A stretch of 64,000 nucleotides of DNA, taken from Sedimentisphaerales bacterium. GTDB lineage: Bacteria; Planctomycetota; Phycisphaerae; Sedimentisphaerales; SM23-30. The stretch's first letter is position 1, and each line of letters opens with the position of its first letter. The notes beneath the pieces are model-generated. The model saw nothing but the letters and a program-made list of their open reading frames with translations, had not been told where the DNA came from and did not search any database. This document shows positions 35,834-44,328 of the stretch, piece by piece. The translations under genes were made by a program, and so were the position numbers. The stretch lies in contig JANQJS010000025.1 of the NCBI GenBank assembly GCA_028281535.1, forward strand, positions 124,001 to 188,000, written 5' to 3'.

Positions 35834-36913
35834 TTATGAGTGGCCAGGAGGTGAATAAATTTCAACTTCTGGCAAAAGTGCGTTTAATGAAAACCAAAAC
35901 ATTGTTGCGACAGGAATTGGATGTTCTTTGTTATCCATCAACTGAAATGTAGTGAACTTACTAGCTCTATCGTAATTAATGCAAATCTCATTGTTGGCGA
36001 TGGTGTCTTTAACGTAATCGTTTTCATTTATCTGATTTTCAATATCTTTCAGTGCGTATGCCTTCATGATGTTATTGTATTGGATCAGCACCATGGGTTC
36101 TTTGTTTTTAAAGCGTTTAGGTTGGAGTCCATGTTGTGTTACAGGAAACATGAGTTGGTCTGTACTGAAATAACTCACGTAGGCTTTGCTTTTGTATCTG
36201 CGTTGAAATCCGGTATCTAAAGAGAGTACTTCTGTGTTGTGGTGCATCGTTTTCCATTTTTTCCAAGTGGTAACTTTGCTAGCCAGTAGTTCGAGTGAAT
36301 GATTTTTCTCTGCGGCAGGTCCAGTAACGGCTTTCATTTGAATTTGGCTCCAGAGGCTTTCCTGGTGCGGATCATTTTGCCGATCGTACATAAGGACGTT
36401 GGAATTCCAAAGCAGGCCGCTGACACCAAATTCTAAAGTCTTACCATCGACATGCCTGTCGAAGACCAGGGCCGATTTGCAAAGAGGGCAATACGTCACG
36501 ACAATGGGTTGGTCGTTAATATTGTCATTTACGATTTCATGCCAATCCAGAATCCGAAGGGGATAGGCTTTTGCTTTATTGCCAATTGTTACGCCAATGA
36601 TTTCATCGTCAGGGAGTAAATAATCTACATTGGCGACATTAATAAATTTTGGATTAGTTAGTGCTGGGATGCCATCTTTGGCTGGTCCACCAGATTTAAT
36701 TTCTTCGATATTTATATGTGAAAAATTTGTGTCAAAAGAGGGCGTGATATCTAATTGAGATGCGACCTGTGCGATTGAAACCGATTTGATATTTTTTTGG
36801 TATTCTGTTTTAAGATTTTGGTAACTGATTAATTTGTAAGTCGCGATGATCAAACAAATGCCAGCTAGTAGACCTTTGGAAAAATCTGAATATAGGATTT
36901 TTTTCATGGTCAA
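35834..36913 (-). CDS. DUF3179 membrane-anchored protein
   Basis: 359 residues. An N-terminal hydrophobic segment (LLAGICLIIATYKLISY, ~15-31) is a signal anchor. The DUF3179 domain shows GIPALTNPKF, GNKAKAYPLRILDWHEIVND, VVTYCPLCKSALVFDR (Cys142 and Cys145) and SGLLWNSNVLMYDR. In some species members carry selenocysteine in the CxxC-like motif; here both are cysteine codons. Function is unknown; the motif suggests redox or metalloid thiol chemistry on the periplasmic side. It lies between arsM and arsS, with short gaps, so it is very likely part of the arsenosugar pathway. Confidence 0.87.
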   Translation of the reverse strand: MTMKKILYSDFSKGLLAGICLIIATYKLISYQNLKTEYQKNIKSVSIAQVASQLDITPSFDTNFSHINIEEIKSGGPAKDGIPALTNPKFINVANVDYLLPDDEIIGVTIGNKAKAYPLRILDWHEIVNDNINDQPIVVTYCPLCKSALVFDRHVDGKTLEFGVSGLLWNSNVLMYDRQNDPHQESLWSQIQMKAVTGPAAEKNHSLELLASKVTTWKKWKTMHHNTEVLSLDTGFQRRYKSKAYVSYFSTDQLMFPVTQHGLQPKRFKNKEPMVLIQYNNIMKAYALKDIENQINENDYVKDTIANNEICINYDRASKFTTFQLMDNKEHPIPVATMFWFSLNALLPEVEIYSPPGHS

Positions 36914-36946
36914 TTACCTTAATCTCTTATTTGAATCGACATTCAT

Positions 36947-38158
36947 TTAACAACAATTCGGAGAACTGCAATCGTCGCCTTGGATGGTTTTTATCTGGTT
37001 AATTTTAGACTTTTTCATTTCCTTTGGATTGCGACTTTGGTTGGCTCGACAATTCATGGGTTCAGCATCGTCAAGCGAAATAATCTCAGCAGGTTCCAGG
37101 CCAATGATATCTTTGCTGTATGGGCCTGAAGGATCTGTCAGGATATTTAATGTTTTGTCGCAAACAGCCATGCGTTGTCCTCGGTAATAGGTGTGCCCAT
37201 CGTCATCTTTAACGCTTTTCCAGGGGCCTTTGTAGATCGCGGCTTGATGGCGTTCCAGGCAGGGGCCTTCCTTACCTTTGTAGGCTTGCACGGTAAGTGA
37301 GCGGAATTCGATGCCATCGATGGTTTGCCATGGCTCCGCTTGTCGCTCTAAAATTTGAATGCCATAGAATCCATTTTCAGCAAACATTTCCAGGAATTCA
37401 TCTTCACGGAATGCACCTGAAATGCAGCCGCTCCAAAGTTCAGGATCTTCTAATATTTTGTCGGTGGGAAATTCATCACAGACGATATCTGAAATGACAC
37501 AGCGGCCACCGCGTTTGAGGACGCGAAACATATCTTTAAATAATTCTTTTTTATCTTGAGGTTTGACCAGATTGAGAACGCAATTGGAAACAATTACATC
37601 AATACTGTTAGATTTTATGAGCGGATCTGTTTTGCGAATTTCATCGCAATAGGCTTCATATTTAGCAACATCTTCGACATTTTTGATTGGGTTTTTCTCC
37701 AGCCATTTTTGTGCCTGATCGAGTGACAGGGCAAGATCCTGGATCTTTCCTTTGTGAAATGAAACGTTGCTGTAGCCATATTTTTCGCTCATTTCATTTT
37801 GGTATTTGCGTGCTAAGCTGAGCATCGTGTCATTAAAGTCGACGCCAATGACGTTGCCTGTTTTTCCAACTTTTTGGGAGAGGATGTAGCAGATTTTACC
37901 GCCTCCGCTACCGAGATCGAGTGCTGTCTCTCCCTCATGGACATACTTGGATGGGTCGCCGCAGCCATAATCTTTTTCGATGATTTCCTGGGGCAAAAGC
38001 TTTAAGTCAATATCGTCATAATCTGTTGGACAGCATAGACTTGCTTGAGGCGCCTGGGCACCTGCGGCATAGCGATCGAGTACTTCACTTTCGATTTCGC
38101 TGCTGATATGCTTTTTTTGTATGTCGGTTGACGATGTGTTTGAATTGATACTGGTCAT
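36947..38158 (-). CDS. arsM: Arsenite S-adenosylmethionine methyltransferase ArsM
   Basis: 403-residue methyltransferase, first gene of the operon. The SAM site is ALDLGSGGGKICYILSQKVG (~79-98) with IGVDFNDTML (~104-113). Cysteines known to bind As(III) in ArsM enzymes are all present: Cys42/Cys43 (LCCPTD), Cys66 (YGCGDP), Cys193 (SNCVLNL) and Cys245 (WSGCISGAF). It sequentially methylates arsenite to mono- and dimethylarsenicals. The C-terminal ~110 residues include a second cysteine-rich stretch ending DDCSSPNCC. ATG 38158 has GAGGGA upstream. No arsR repressor gene is next to it. Confidence 0.94.
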   Translation of the reverse strand: MTSINSNTSSTDIQKKHISSEIESEVLDRYAAGAQAPQASLCCPTDYDDIDLKLLPQEIIEKDYGCGDPSKYVHEGETALDLGSGGGKICYILSQKVGKTGNVIGVDFNDTMLSLARKYQNEMSEKYGYSNVSFHKGKIQDLALSLDQAQKWLEKNPIKNVEDVAKYEAYCDEIRKTDPLIKSNSIDVIVSNCVLNLVKPQDKKELFKDMFRVLKRGGRCVISDIVCDEFPTDKILEDPELWSGCISGAFREDEFLEMFAENGFYGIQILERQAEPWQTIDGIEFRSLTVQAYKGKEGPCLERHQAAIYKGPWKSVKDDDGHTYYRGQRMAVCDKTLNILTDPSGPYSKDIIGLEPAEIISLDDAEPMNCRANQSRNPKEMKKSKINQIKTIQGDDCSSPNCC

Positions 38159-38502
38159 AAAAATAAGTCCCTCTGTTGGTCATGCACCCTTGCTAATTAG
38201 AACTGCTTATCATATACGCTTTTACGCACCTTTAAACGGAAAGTATAATTTGTACCACACTCTGAATCAACGAAATTATCATGCCCTTAAGCAGAGCAAA
38301 ATCACTTCAATGTTTCAAAAAAGAGTACGTTGGCTCTACTATTTTTGTTCAATTGAAATGAGCTGTAAGATGCGCTGATTCTTGAGATACTTTACATGGA
38401 TTTCCAATTAAATTGTATGTGGTTTATTATTTAAAAATTTCCTTCTTTGTTAAAAATGAGCAAGTCATTTTCCTTTTTTTAAAAATTGTCTATAATACAA
38501 GT
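38159..38502. other. Divergent spacer upstream of arsM
   Basis: About 340 AT-rich bases. It must hold the promoter of the arsenosugar operon, but I found no clear -35/-10 pair for the minus strand and no convincing ArsR-type inverted repeat. The right end holds the -10 box of the hspQ-like gene. Confidence 0.5.
38491..38496 (+). promoter_or_regulatory. -10 box directly before the hspQ-like gene
   Basis: A perfect TATAAT ends only six bases before ATG 38503. Transcription would start at or next to the A of the ATG, giving a leaderless message; no ribosome site is present. The -35 region is T-rich without a good match. Confidence 0.45.
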
Positions 38503-38859
38503 ATGATTTTACCAATCGATAATACCTTTCAAAATAATAAGCCCGCAAAAAACCCAATGTTTCAGTGTGGCCAACTGGTCAGGCATGTGCGCTATGGTTA
38601 TCGGGGTGTGATTGTGGATTTTGACTCTCAGTGTATGGCAGACGAAAAATGGTATCAATCCAACCACACCCAGCCTGACCGCAACCAGCCCTGGTATCAT
38701 GTGCTGGTACATCAATCGCAACAAGTCACCTATCCGGCTGAGTCAAGCTTGGCTATCGACAATAGCCATGAACCTATTACGCATCCATTGATTGATTATT
38801 TTTTTAGTTCATTCATTGATGGTCACTATGTCCGTAATGAACGTGCCTGGCCTAAGTAA
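38503..38859 (+). CDS. HspQ/YccV-type hemimethylated-DNA-binding-like protein
   Basis: 118-residue protein of the HspQ/YccV family: FQCGQLVRHVRYGYRGVIVD starts the barrel, and QPWYHVLVHQSQQVTYPAES contains the conserved PWYHV and Y-AE motifs. In E. coli HspQ influences DnaA stability and binds hemimethylated DNA. It starts at ATG 38503 (leaderless) or ATG 38557, which lies just before the domain; the choice is open. The C-terminus (HPLIDYFFSSFIDGHYVRN) matches the end of the family. It diverges from the arsenosugar operon. Confidence 0.8.
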   Translation: MILPIDNTFQNNKPAKNPMFQCGQLVRHVRYGYRGVIVDFDSQCMADEKWYQSNHTQPDRNQPWYHVLVHQSQQVTYPAESSLAIDNSHEPITHPLIDYFFSSFIDGHYVRNERAWPK

Positions 38860-39067
38860 AATAGGTTAATAATTAAAATCTCCCCCGATTGCTTCACAAA
38901 AAATTAAACGATGGCATTATGTCTCTCCTTGTGCGCAGTGACGCACGCAAAAATATTAATAAATTAAAAAGGGTTTCGGAGGGACTTGGTAAGTCGGTTC
39001 TGCCCTTTGACCGTACATATTATTATCTATAAAATGATTGAAATGTCAATGGGAATAATAGTTTTTT

Positions 39068-39095
39068 ACCATAGAGTTCACGGAGATCGCAGAGG
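39068..39095. repeat. ACCATAGAGTTCACGGAGA-type simple repeat
   Basis: ACCATAGAG + TTCACGGAG + ATCGCAGAGG: degenerate nine-base ACAGAG/CACGGAG units. Elements of this kind are dispersed between genes in many environmental bacterial genomes. Only one copy is seen here. Confidence 0.35.
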
Positions 39096-39146
39096 GAAAT
39101 CAACAGTCAGTATAAATTTATAGCGTGTAAAAAATGTCCTGAGTAG

Positions 39147-40301
39147 TTAAGTCTGGTTTGCCAAATAGACAATAATAGCACCGAGTGCGATGGCTGCTAC
39201 GGCTGCTAATGTGATCTTGATCCAGCTCCAAGGGCGTTCGCCTTGAACTTCTCCTGTGCGGCCGTTGATGAGAAAGCGATAGACGTTGCTGCCATATCTA
39301 TAAGCACTGATCCATGTGGGTAGTAAAATGTGTTTAAAGGTGACGTTGCTATGTTCTGTTTGCACTGACGTGATTCTTTGAGTGTCGCCACCGATATCTC
39401 GTTTTATTAATTTTCGAATGGTTTCATCCATGATTTCATTGGCGTATATGAATCCTTCATCAAGATCGATGTTATAACTTTCGGCGCTGAAGCCGCTCAG
39501 GTATTCATCTTTGTATGGGGTGAGTTCATGGAGATCCCACGGTTCCAATTTTTCGGTATAATTTCTGGGTAGTGATTTACTTGCTAGGACTAATACGTCA
39601 TCAAAAGAATTCCACACGGTGCCACTGGCAGGGTACCATCGAGTTTTTCTGACCCGGCGTGTGCGTCTGACAGATTTGCCATTGACCATGGTTGTATAGC
39701 TTTGGTTGACATAATAATAGACACCTCTCATGCCGCGATAAAAACTGGTTGTATCGCTATCGTATGTCCAATAGGGTACGTACATGCCGGTGAGTTTATC
39801 TTGTTGTCGAGCTTTGCGTTTTAAGTCATTGGGAGCAAACCAGAGTGTTTTGATCCAATCTTCAAAAGAGGCCCAGCCTTCTTTACGGGTTACTTTAAAG
39901 GGGAGTAACGATTTGGGTTTTATGTGTCGCTTTGAAGTTGCTGTTGTGACCATGGGCATGCCACAAAAACTGCATTCGGTGCTAACAATTTCTTCATTGA
40001 TAATGGTTTCGGCTGCACAGTATTCGCATTTAACTGTTTGGTGTTCTTCGAATTCGCTTTGGTCTGATAGATTTTTTAAATGAGTTTTAAAATCTAATTC
40101 ATGAATGTCATCTTCTGATTTTGGAATCAAAATTTCAGAATCACAATAGCCACAATATTGTGAGTCACTGCCAGGTTTGAATTCTAGCTTGGCACCACAT
40201 TTTTTGCATTTAAAGGTTTGTTGCAAAACACCGGTGACTGGCTCATCAATTATTTCATCATCATCGTCATCGATAATGACATCTTGATCATCTTCTTGCA
40301 T
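39147..40301 (-). CDS. Zinc-ribbon protein with C-terminal membrane segment, SPFH partner
   Basis: 384 residues. An acidic N-terminus (DDDDDE) precedes two zinc ribbons: CKKCGAKLEF..CGYCDSE (~32-54) and CEYCAAET..CSFCGMP (~92-115). The middle region (GMYVPYWTYDSDTTSFYRG, LPTWISAYRYG) is shared with TFIIB-type zinc-ribbon proteins often wrongly labelled PriA-related. One membrane span (ITLAAVAAIALGAIIVYLA) is at the end. It follows the SPFH gene by 30 bases; such pairs recur in bacteria and are thought to form a membrane-associated complex of unknown role. Confidence 0.8.
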   Translation of the reverse strand: MQEDDQDVIIDDDDDEIIDEPVTGVLQQTFKCKKCGAKLEFKPGSDSQYCGYCDSEILIPKSEDDIHELDFKTHLKNLSDQSEFEEHQTVKCEYCAAETIINEEIVSTECSFCGMPMVTTATSKRHIKPKSLLPFKVTRKEGWASFEDWIKTLWFAPNDLKRKARQQDKLTGMYVPYWTYDSDTTSFYRGMRGVYYYVNQSYTTMVNGKSVRRTRRVRKTRWYPASGTVWNSFDDVLVLASKSLPRNYTEKLEPWDLHELTPYKDEYLSGFSAESYNIDLDEGFIYANEIMDETIRKLIKRDIGGDTQRITSVQTEHSNVTFKHILLPTWISAYRYGSNVYRFLINGRTGEVQGERPWSWIKITLAAVAAIALGAIIVYLANQT

Positions 40302-40331
40302 AATTATTCCCCAGAATAATAATTTTATTGA

Positions 40332-41438
40332 TTATTGTGGAATGGGTGGCGGTGTAGAACCAAACAAGTTTTGTAATTCTGCCACTTGCTGAGCTTGTGT
40401 CCATGCTGCCATGCCATCACGCCAAACTAAAGACTCTTTTGTTAGTTGCCCGCTTTGGGCTTGTTGAGTTAAAGTGGCGATATCAAAGGGGCCGGTTTGT
40501 TGGCCATTAACCGCGACGTAAAACATCACGGTTTGCGGAATAGGGGGTGGTCCGCCTGGTGCGGGTTGCGTTTGTCCTTGTCCTGGTGTCATGGCTTGTC
40601 CCATTTGGTTGGCCATGGCAAATCCCATACCCATGCCCATGCCTCCGGCAGCCATACCGCCAGGATTCTTCGCGGCATCTTCCATTGCGTTGGCCGTTTT
40701 GAATTGGGTATATTGATTCAGGTTACCAATAACGCCCATGCTTGTGCGTGTGTCCAGAGCTTTCTCGACTTCAGGTGGAAGTGAAATATTCTCAACCAAC
40801 ATTTTAGTCACTTCAATACCATAGTTGTTAAAATCATCGTGGATGTTTTTTGAAACAAAATCGCCCAGCTCATCATAGTTTGCTGCTAGGTCTAATACTG
40901 GAATTTTGCTTTCACCAATAATATCAGTAAATCTTGATATGATCAGATTGCGCAACTGATCAGTAATTTCGTCAGTAGTAAAATGCCCATCGGTTCCTAC
41001 GATTTCTTTGATGAAGGTTGTTGGGTCTTTTACGCGTATGGCATAGGTTCCAAAGGCACGCAAGCGAACGGGGCCAAATTCAGCATCTCGCAGGGTAATT
41101 GGATGTTTGGTTCCCCATTTCAGGTCGGTAAAACGACGCATACTAACAAAGTAGACTTCCGCTTTAAATGGGCTACTGAACCCATGTTTCCAACCTTGAA
41201 GAGTGGATAAAATCGGCAGGTTGCTTGTTTCAAGTGTGTACATGCCGGGTTCAAAGATGTCGGCGATTTGACCTTGATTGATAAAAATCGCCATTTGGGA
41301 TTCTCGAACGGTTAGCTTGGCGCCCATTTTAATTTCATTGTCATAGCGTTCAAATCGATAGACGAGTGTATCGTTGGTGGGATCTGTCCACTCGATGATA
41401 TCGATAAACTCGCCGCGTATTTTGTCAAAAAGCCCCAT
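40332..41438 (-). CDS. SPFH-domain protein with C-terminal GYF_2-type domain
   Basis: 368 residues. Residues ~1-240 form a stomatin/prohibitin-like SPFH domain of the YdjI/virion-core type (GLFDKIRGEFIDIIEWTD at the N-terminus, LPPEVEKALDTRTSMGVIG at its end). A glycine/methionine-rich linker (GGMAAGGMGMGMGF) leads to a GYF_2 module (FYVAVNGQQTGPFDIATL, LVWRDGMAAWTQAQQV) and a PPPIPQ tail. I start at ATG 41438 because AAAGGAG lies eight bases before it; the open frame to 41459 contains that ribosome site. Together with the zinc-ribbon protein it likely forms a membrane scaffold. Confidence 0.87.
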   Translation of the reverse strand: MGLFDKIRGEFIDIIEWTDPTNDTLVYRFERYDNEIKMGAKLTVRESQMAIFINQGQIADIFEPGMYTLETSNLPILSTLQGWKHGFSSPFKAEVYFVSMRRFTDLKWGTKHPITLRDAEFGPVRLRAFGTYAIRVKDPTTFIKEIVGTDGHFTTDEITDQLRNLIISRFTDIIGESKIPVLDLAANYDELGDFVSKNIHDDFNNYGIEVTKMLVENISLPPEVEKALDTRTSMGVIGNLNQYTQFKTANAMEDAAKNPGGMAAGGMGMGMGFAMANQMGQAMTPGQGQTQPAPGGPPPIPQTVMFYVAVNGQQTGPFDIATLTQQAQSGQLTKESLVWRDGMAAWTQAQQVAELQNLFGSTPPPIPQ

Positions 41439-42043
41439 ACCTTGGTCTCCTTTATGCAAATGATATATCGCTTAATGGCACTTAGAAAGATATTGTAAGT
41501 GCATTTATAAACATTGTAAGGGAACATTTTGAGATGATAAACATAAAATTTTACAATAATTTATGGCTGTTTAAGGTCATCAAAAATGGTATAGAGAGTC
41601 GTTGTTTTAAAACATCAGGATAAACCTCTTGTTTACCCCGATGTTAGTAGGGGAAGTGGAGTATTCCCTGTATGGTGGTTCGCTGAATTTGGGGTAGCCA
41701 TCTCGGTGCGCAGCGACCCATCTCGAGCTGAGTATCAATGAAATTCGTTTCCTTTCCAATTTTGACTGTTTAATTGTATGCTTCTGGACAATTAAAAGTC
41801 AACCAATAAGCGGAAATTAAGCAATTTACTAGAGGAGATGCGTGAATTTCTGAAAAAAAACTATAGAGTGGGCTGGCCAGTTTTGTCATTTTTTATTGAT
41901 TACCTGCCGAGCAAGGGGCTAAGCGTCCTACGATGTTATATAGCAGTTCACTATGAAGTTGTCTTGACGGTAATTTTAAGTGTAGGATAGCCTTAGGTTT
42001 AGTTTTAATCTTTTTTTCGAGATAACTGTGAAGGGATATTTTC
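41439..42043. other. Intergenic region without gene
   Basis: About 600 bases between the SPFH gene and the lipoprotein. Left part is AT-rich, middle (41,630-41,740) is more GC-rich with short runs such as TACCCCGATG and GTGCGCAGCGACCC. I see no tRNA, terminator stem or reading frame of note. Confidence 0.5.
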
Positions 42044-42436
42044 ATGAATAAATTAGGTATTATTGTAAGCGTGCTAGTTTTTTGTTTTAGTTTAGGTTGT
42101 TCTTCTAACCCTCAATTTAATACGAAACATGAGACTCATCATATAACAGTTATCACTGAACCTGCAGGTGCTAAGGTCATACAGGGGCATCCAGTTGGGC
42201 AGCCATCAACCTTGTTGGGAACATCGCCTGTTGTAGATCAACCAGTAGTGATTATTAGTCAGGTTTCAATGAAGAATGTTAATTATACGTTGATGAATGA
42301 TTTGAAGCGTCGTGTGGGACATGTGATGGTGACTATTTCCAAAGAGGGGTATGAAACATACAGGGGTGCTCTAAAAACAACATCTGAAAAAACAGCTGAG
42401 CATAAAATTACACTTGTTCCAAAGAGTGAGAAATAA
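42044..42436 (+). CDS. Small PEGA-like lipoprotein
   Basis: 130 residues. A lipoprotein signal (IIVSVLVFCFSLGC, Cys19) is followed by ITVITEPAGAKVI...GTSPVV and HVMVTISKEGYETYRGAL, the pattern of PEGA-type surface domains, where a prosthetic beta sheet binds cell-envelope partners. Function is unknown. It is read alone and converges with birA. Confidence 0.7.
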   Translation: MNKLGIIVSVLVFCFSLGCSSNPQFNTKHETHHITVITEPAGAKVIQGHPVGQPSTLLGTSPVVDQPVVIISQVSMKNVNYTLMNDLKRRVGHVMVTISKEGYETYRGALKTTSEKTAEHKITLVPKSEK

Positions 42437-42456
42437 TTATTTTGGCTTTTGGGTAA

Positions 42457-43422
42457 TTACTCTTTTTTGATGCTGGTCGTGGCGCTGTCGAAGGTTTTTA
42501 CTGGACCGCTATTGAGTTGTAGGACCAGGCCGTTTTCAAGGCTGATGTCAATAACGCGACCGCTGAAGGGTTTTCCATTTTCGATGACGTCGAGTTGTTC
42601 ACCAACGTTGATGCAGCGGTTGAGCCAGGCTTGATGGATGAGATCGGTTTGGCCTTGTTGTAGTTGGCTGATGCGTTGATCGAGAATGGTCAGTAGTGTT
42701 TGGGCCAAGTGAACGCGATCGATATTTATATTCGTGAGTTGTTTGAGTGAAATAGCTTTTGGCCGGATGTCGTTGGGGTAATCTTTTTCTTCTTGTGTGC
42801 AATTAATACCGATACCTAAAACATAAGCAGACGTGTTTTGAATTCGTCTTGCTTCGACCATGGTGCCAGCTAATTTTTTTTGATCAATAATAATATCGTT
42901 TGGCCATTTTATTCTTGTGGCGGTGTTTGCTACCTGTTCGATAGCTTCGGCAGTGACTAAGCCTGTGAGTAATGATAAAACACTGCCATAGGTATCAAAT
43001 GATTGCAGGAGAATCGAGCAAAGTAAACTCTGGCCCGGTTCGCTCTGCCAGGCACTTCCCATGCGACCGCGACCTTTGGATTGATTTTCGGCAAAAACTG
43101 CCAGCCCATCGAATCCATCTTCATTAGCATGCTGCCAGGCGATGTCGTTGGTGCTTTGTGTGCTTTGGTAGACGAGTATTTTCTTTCCGATGCGTTGGGT
43201 GTTCAGGCTAAATTCCAAGATGTCTGAATCAAGTGTATGTTTTGCCTGAATCAACCTAAAGCCATCGATAGGGGAGGATTCGATTTTGTATCCCAAGTTT
43301 ATGAGGTATTGGAGTTGCTGTTGTATGTCTTGAGGTGTTGTTTTGAGTGACAAGCTTAGCGTTTCAATACTAAGCCAGTGATCGCTATGGCGGCGCAGGA
43401 GATCTAATAGTGTTGTTGCCAT
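42457..43422 (-). CDS. birA: Biotin--[acetyl-CoA-carboxylase] ligase, bifunctional BirA type
   Basis: Attaches biotin to the carboxyl carrier protein of acetyl-CoA carboxylase. The 321 residues include an N-terminal winged-helix HTH (LLDLLRRHSDHWLSIETLSL..), so it may also repress biotin genes; the catalytic core has GRGRMGSAWQSEPGQSLLCS and KWPNDIIIDQKKLAGTMVEAR. A short SH3-like C-terminal domain (GRVIDISLENGLVLQL) completes it. It is third in the uvrB-nadC-birA operon, 18 bases after nadC. Confidence 0.94.
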   Translation of the reverse strand: MATTLLDLLRRHSDHWLSIETLSLSLKTTPQDIQQQLQYLINLGYKIESSPIDGFRLIQAKHTLDSDILEFSLNTQRIGKKILVYQSTQSTNDIAWQHANEDGFDGLAVFAENQSKGRGRMGSAWQSEPGQSLLCSILLQSFDTYGSVLSLLTGLVTAEAIEQVANTATRIKWPNDIIIDQKKLAGTMVEARRIQNTSAYVLGIGINCTQEEKDYPNDIRPKAISLKQLTNINIDRVHLAQTLLTILDQRISQLQQGQTDLIHQAWLNRCINVGEQLDVIENGKPFSGRVIDISLENGLVLQLNSGPVKTFDSATTSIKKE

Positions 43423-43440
43423 ATTTAAGAGCCCCTGGAA

Positions 43441-44325
43441 TTATTCGATCAGATCCAAGCCGATATCAAGTGATTCGATATGATGTGTCAGTGCACCAAT
43501 TGAAATGCGATCCACGCCAATAGCGGAAATCTCTTTGATACGATTGAGCGTTATGCCGCCAGATGCTTCTAGGAGAATATTGGGATTCATTTCGTTTCGC
43601 ATTGCTACAGCCTTTGCAATTTGTTCGTTGTTCATGTTGTCGAGTAAGATTATATGAATATGCTTAAAGTTCAAAATTTGGCTGAGTTGATCGAGGTTAT
43701 CTACTTCCGCTTCAATAAACTTTAGGTCTGGATGATTATCATACAGTCGGTTGACAGCTTCTGCCAGACCTTCGGACCAGGTTTCTTTGTTCAATGCCGC
43801 GATGTGATTGTCCTTAATCAGGCCAGCATCATAAAGGCCCATGCGATGGTTCGTCCCGCCGCCGCAACGTACGGCATACTTTTCCAGTTGTCGCCAACCT
43901 GGGATGGTTTTTCGTGTATCACAAATTTGTGTTTTTGAGCCTTTTGTTTGTTCAACATATTTTTCCGTTTGGGTAGCAATCCCACTGAGATGCTGAAGGA
44001 AATTTAACACCACGCGTTCTGCAGAGAGCATGTGTCGCAGAGGACCGGATATCGTGCCAGTATTTTGTCCCGCATCAATCGATTGTCCGTCAGTGCAGTT
44101 TGACTCTAGTGTTAGTTGTGGATGATATTCTGTTAAGATCGCCTGAGCAACGGGCAGGCCGCATATAATTCCAGGCTGGCGAAAGCAAATCTGAGCTTGG
44201 CCTTTCTGATCTTCTGGGATGGTTGCTTCGCTGGTGACATCGCCGCAACCGAGATCTTCTTCTTTGGCTAGATGAATCAGACTGATGTAGTCTTCTCGTT
44301 TTAGTGGTTTGATGTCAGGGCTCAT
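43441..44325 (-). CDS. nadC: Nicotinate-nucleotide pyrophosphorylase (carboxylating)
   Basis: Converts quinolinate and PRPP to nicotinate mononucleotide in NAD synthesis. The 294 residues have the family length and marks: EDLGCGDVTSEAT near the N-terminus, LNFLQHLSGIAT, CDTRKTIPGWRQLEKYAV, GGGTNHRMGLYDAGLIKDNHI and VDRISIGALTH. It starts three bases after the uvrB stop region and precedes birA. Confidence 0.97.
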   Translation of the reverse strand: MSPDIKPLKREDYISLIHLAKEEDLGCGDVTSEATIPEDQKGQAQICFRQPGIICGLPVAQAILTEYHPQLTLESNCTDGQSIDAGQNTGTISGPLRHMLSAERVVLNFLQHLSGIATQTEKYVEQTKGSKTQICDTRKTIPGWRQLEKYAVRCGGGTNHRMGLYDAGLIKDNHIAALNKETWSEGLAEAVNRLYDNHPDLKFIEAEVDNLDQLSQILNFKHIHIILLDNMNNEQIAKAVAMRNEMNPNILLEASGGITLNRIKEISAIGVDRISIGALTHHIESLDIGLDLIE

Positions 44326-44328
44326 GAT

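Noticed and set aside
34839-36913. Selenocysteine (in-frame TGA) in arsS or the DUF3179 gene
   Set aside because: Related families can be selenoproteins, but both genes read through with cysteine codons at the relevant motifs.
41630-41740. GC-rich stretch as possible tRNA or small RNA
   Set aside because: No cloverleaf, no T-loop GGTTCGAATCC motif, and no terminator.
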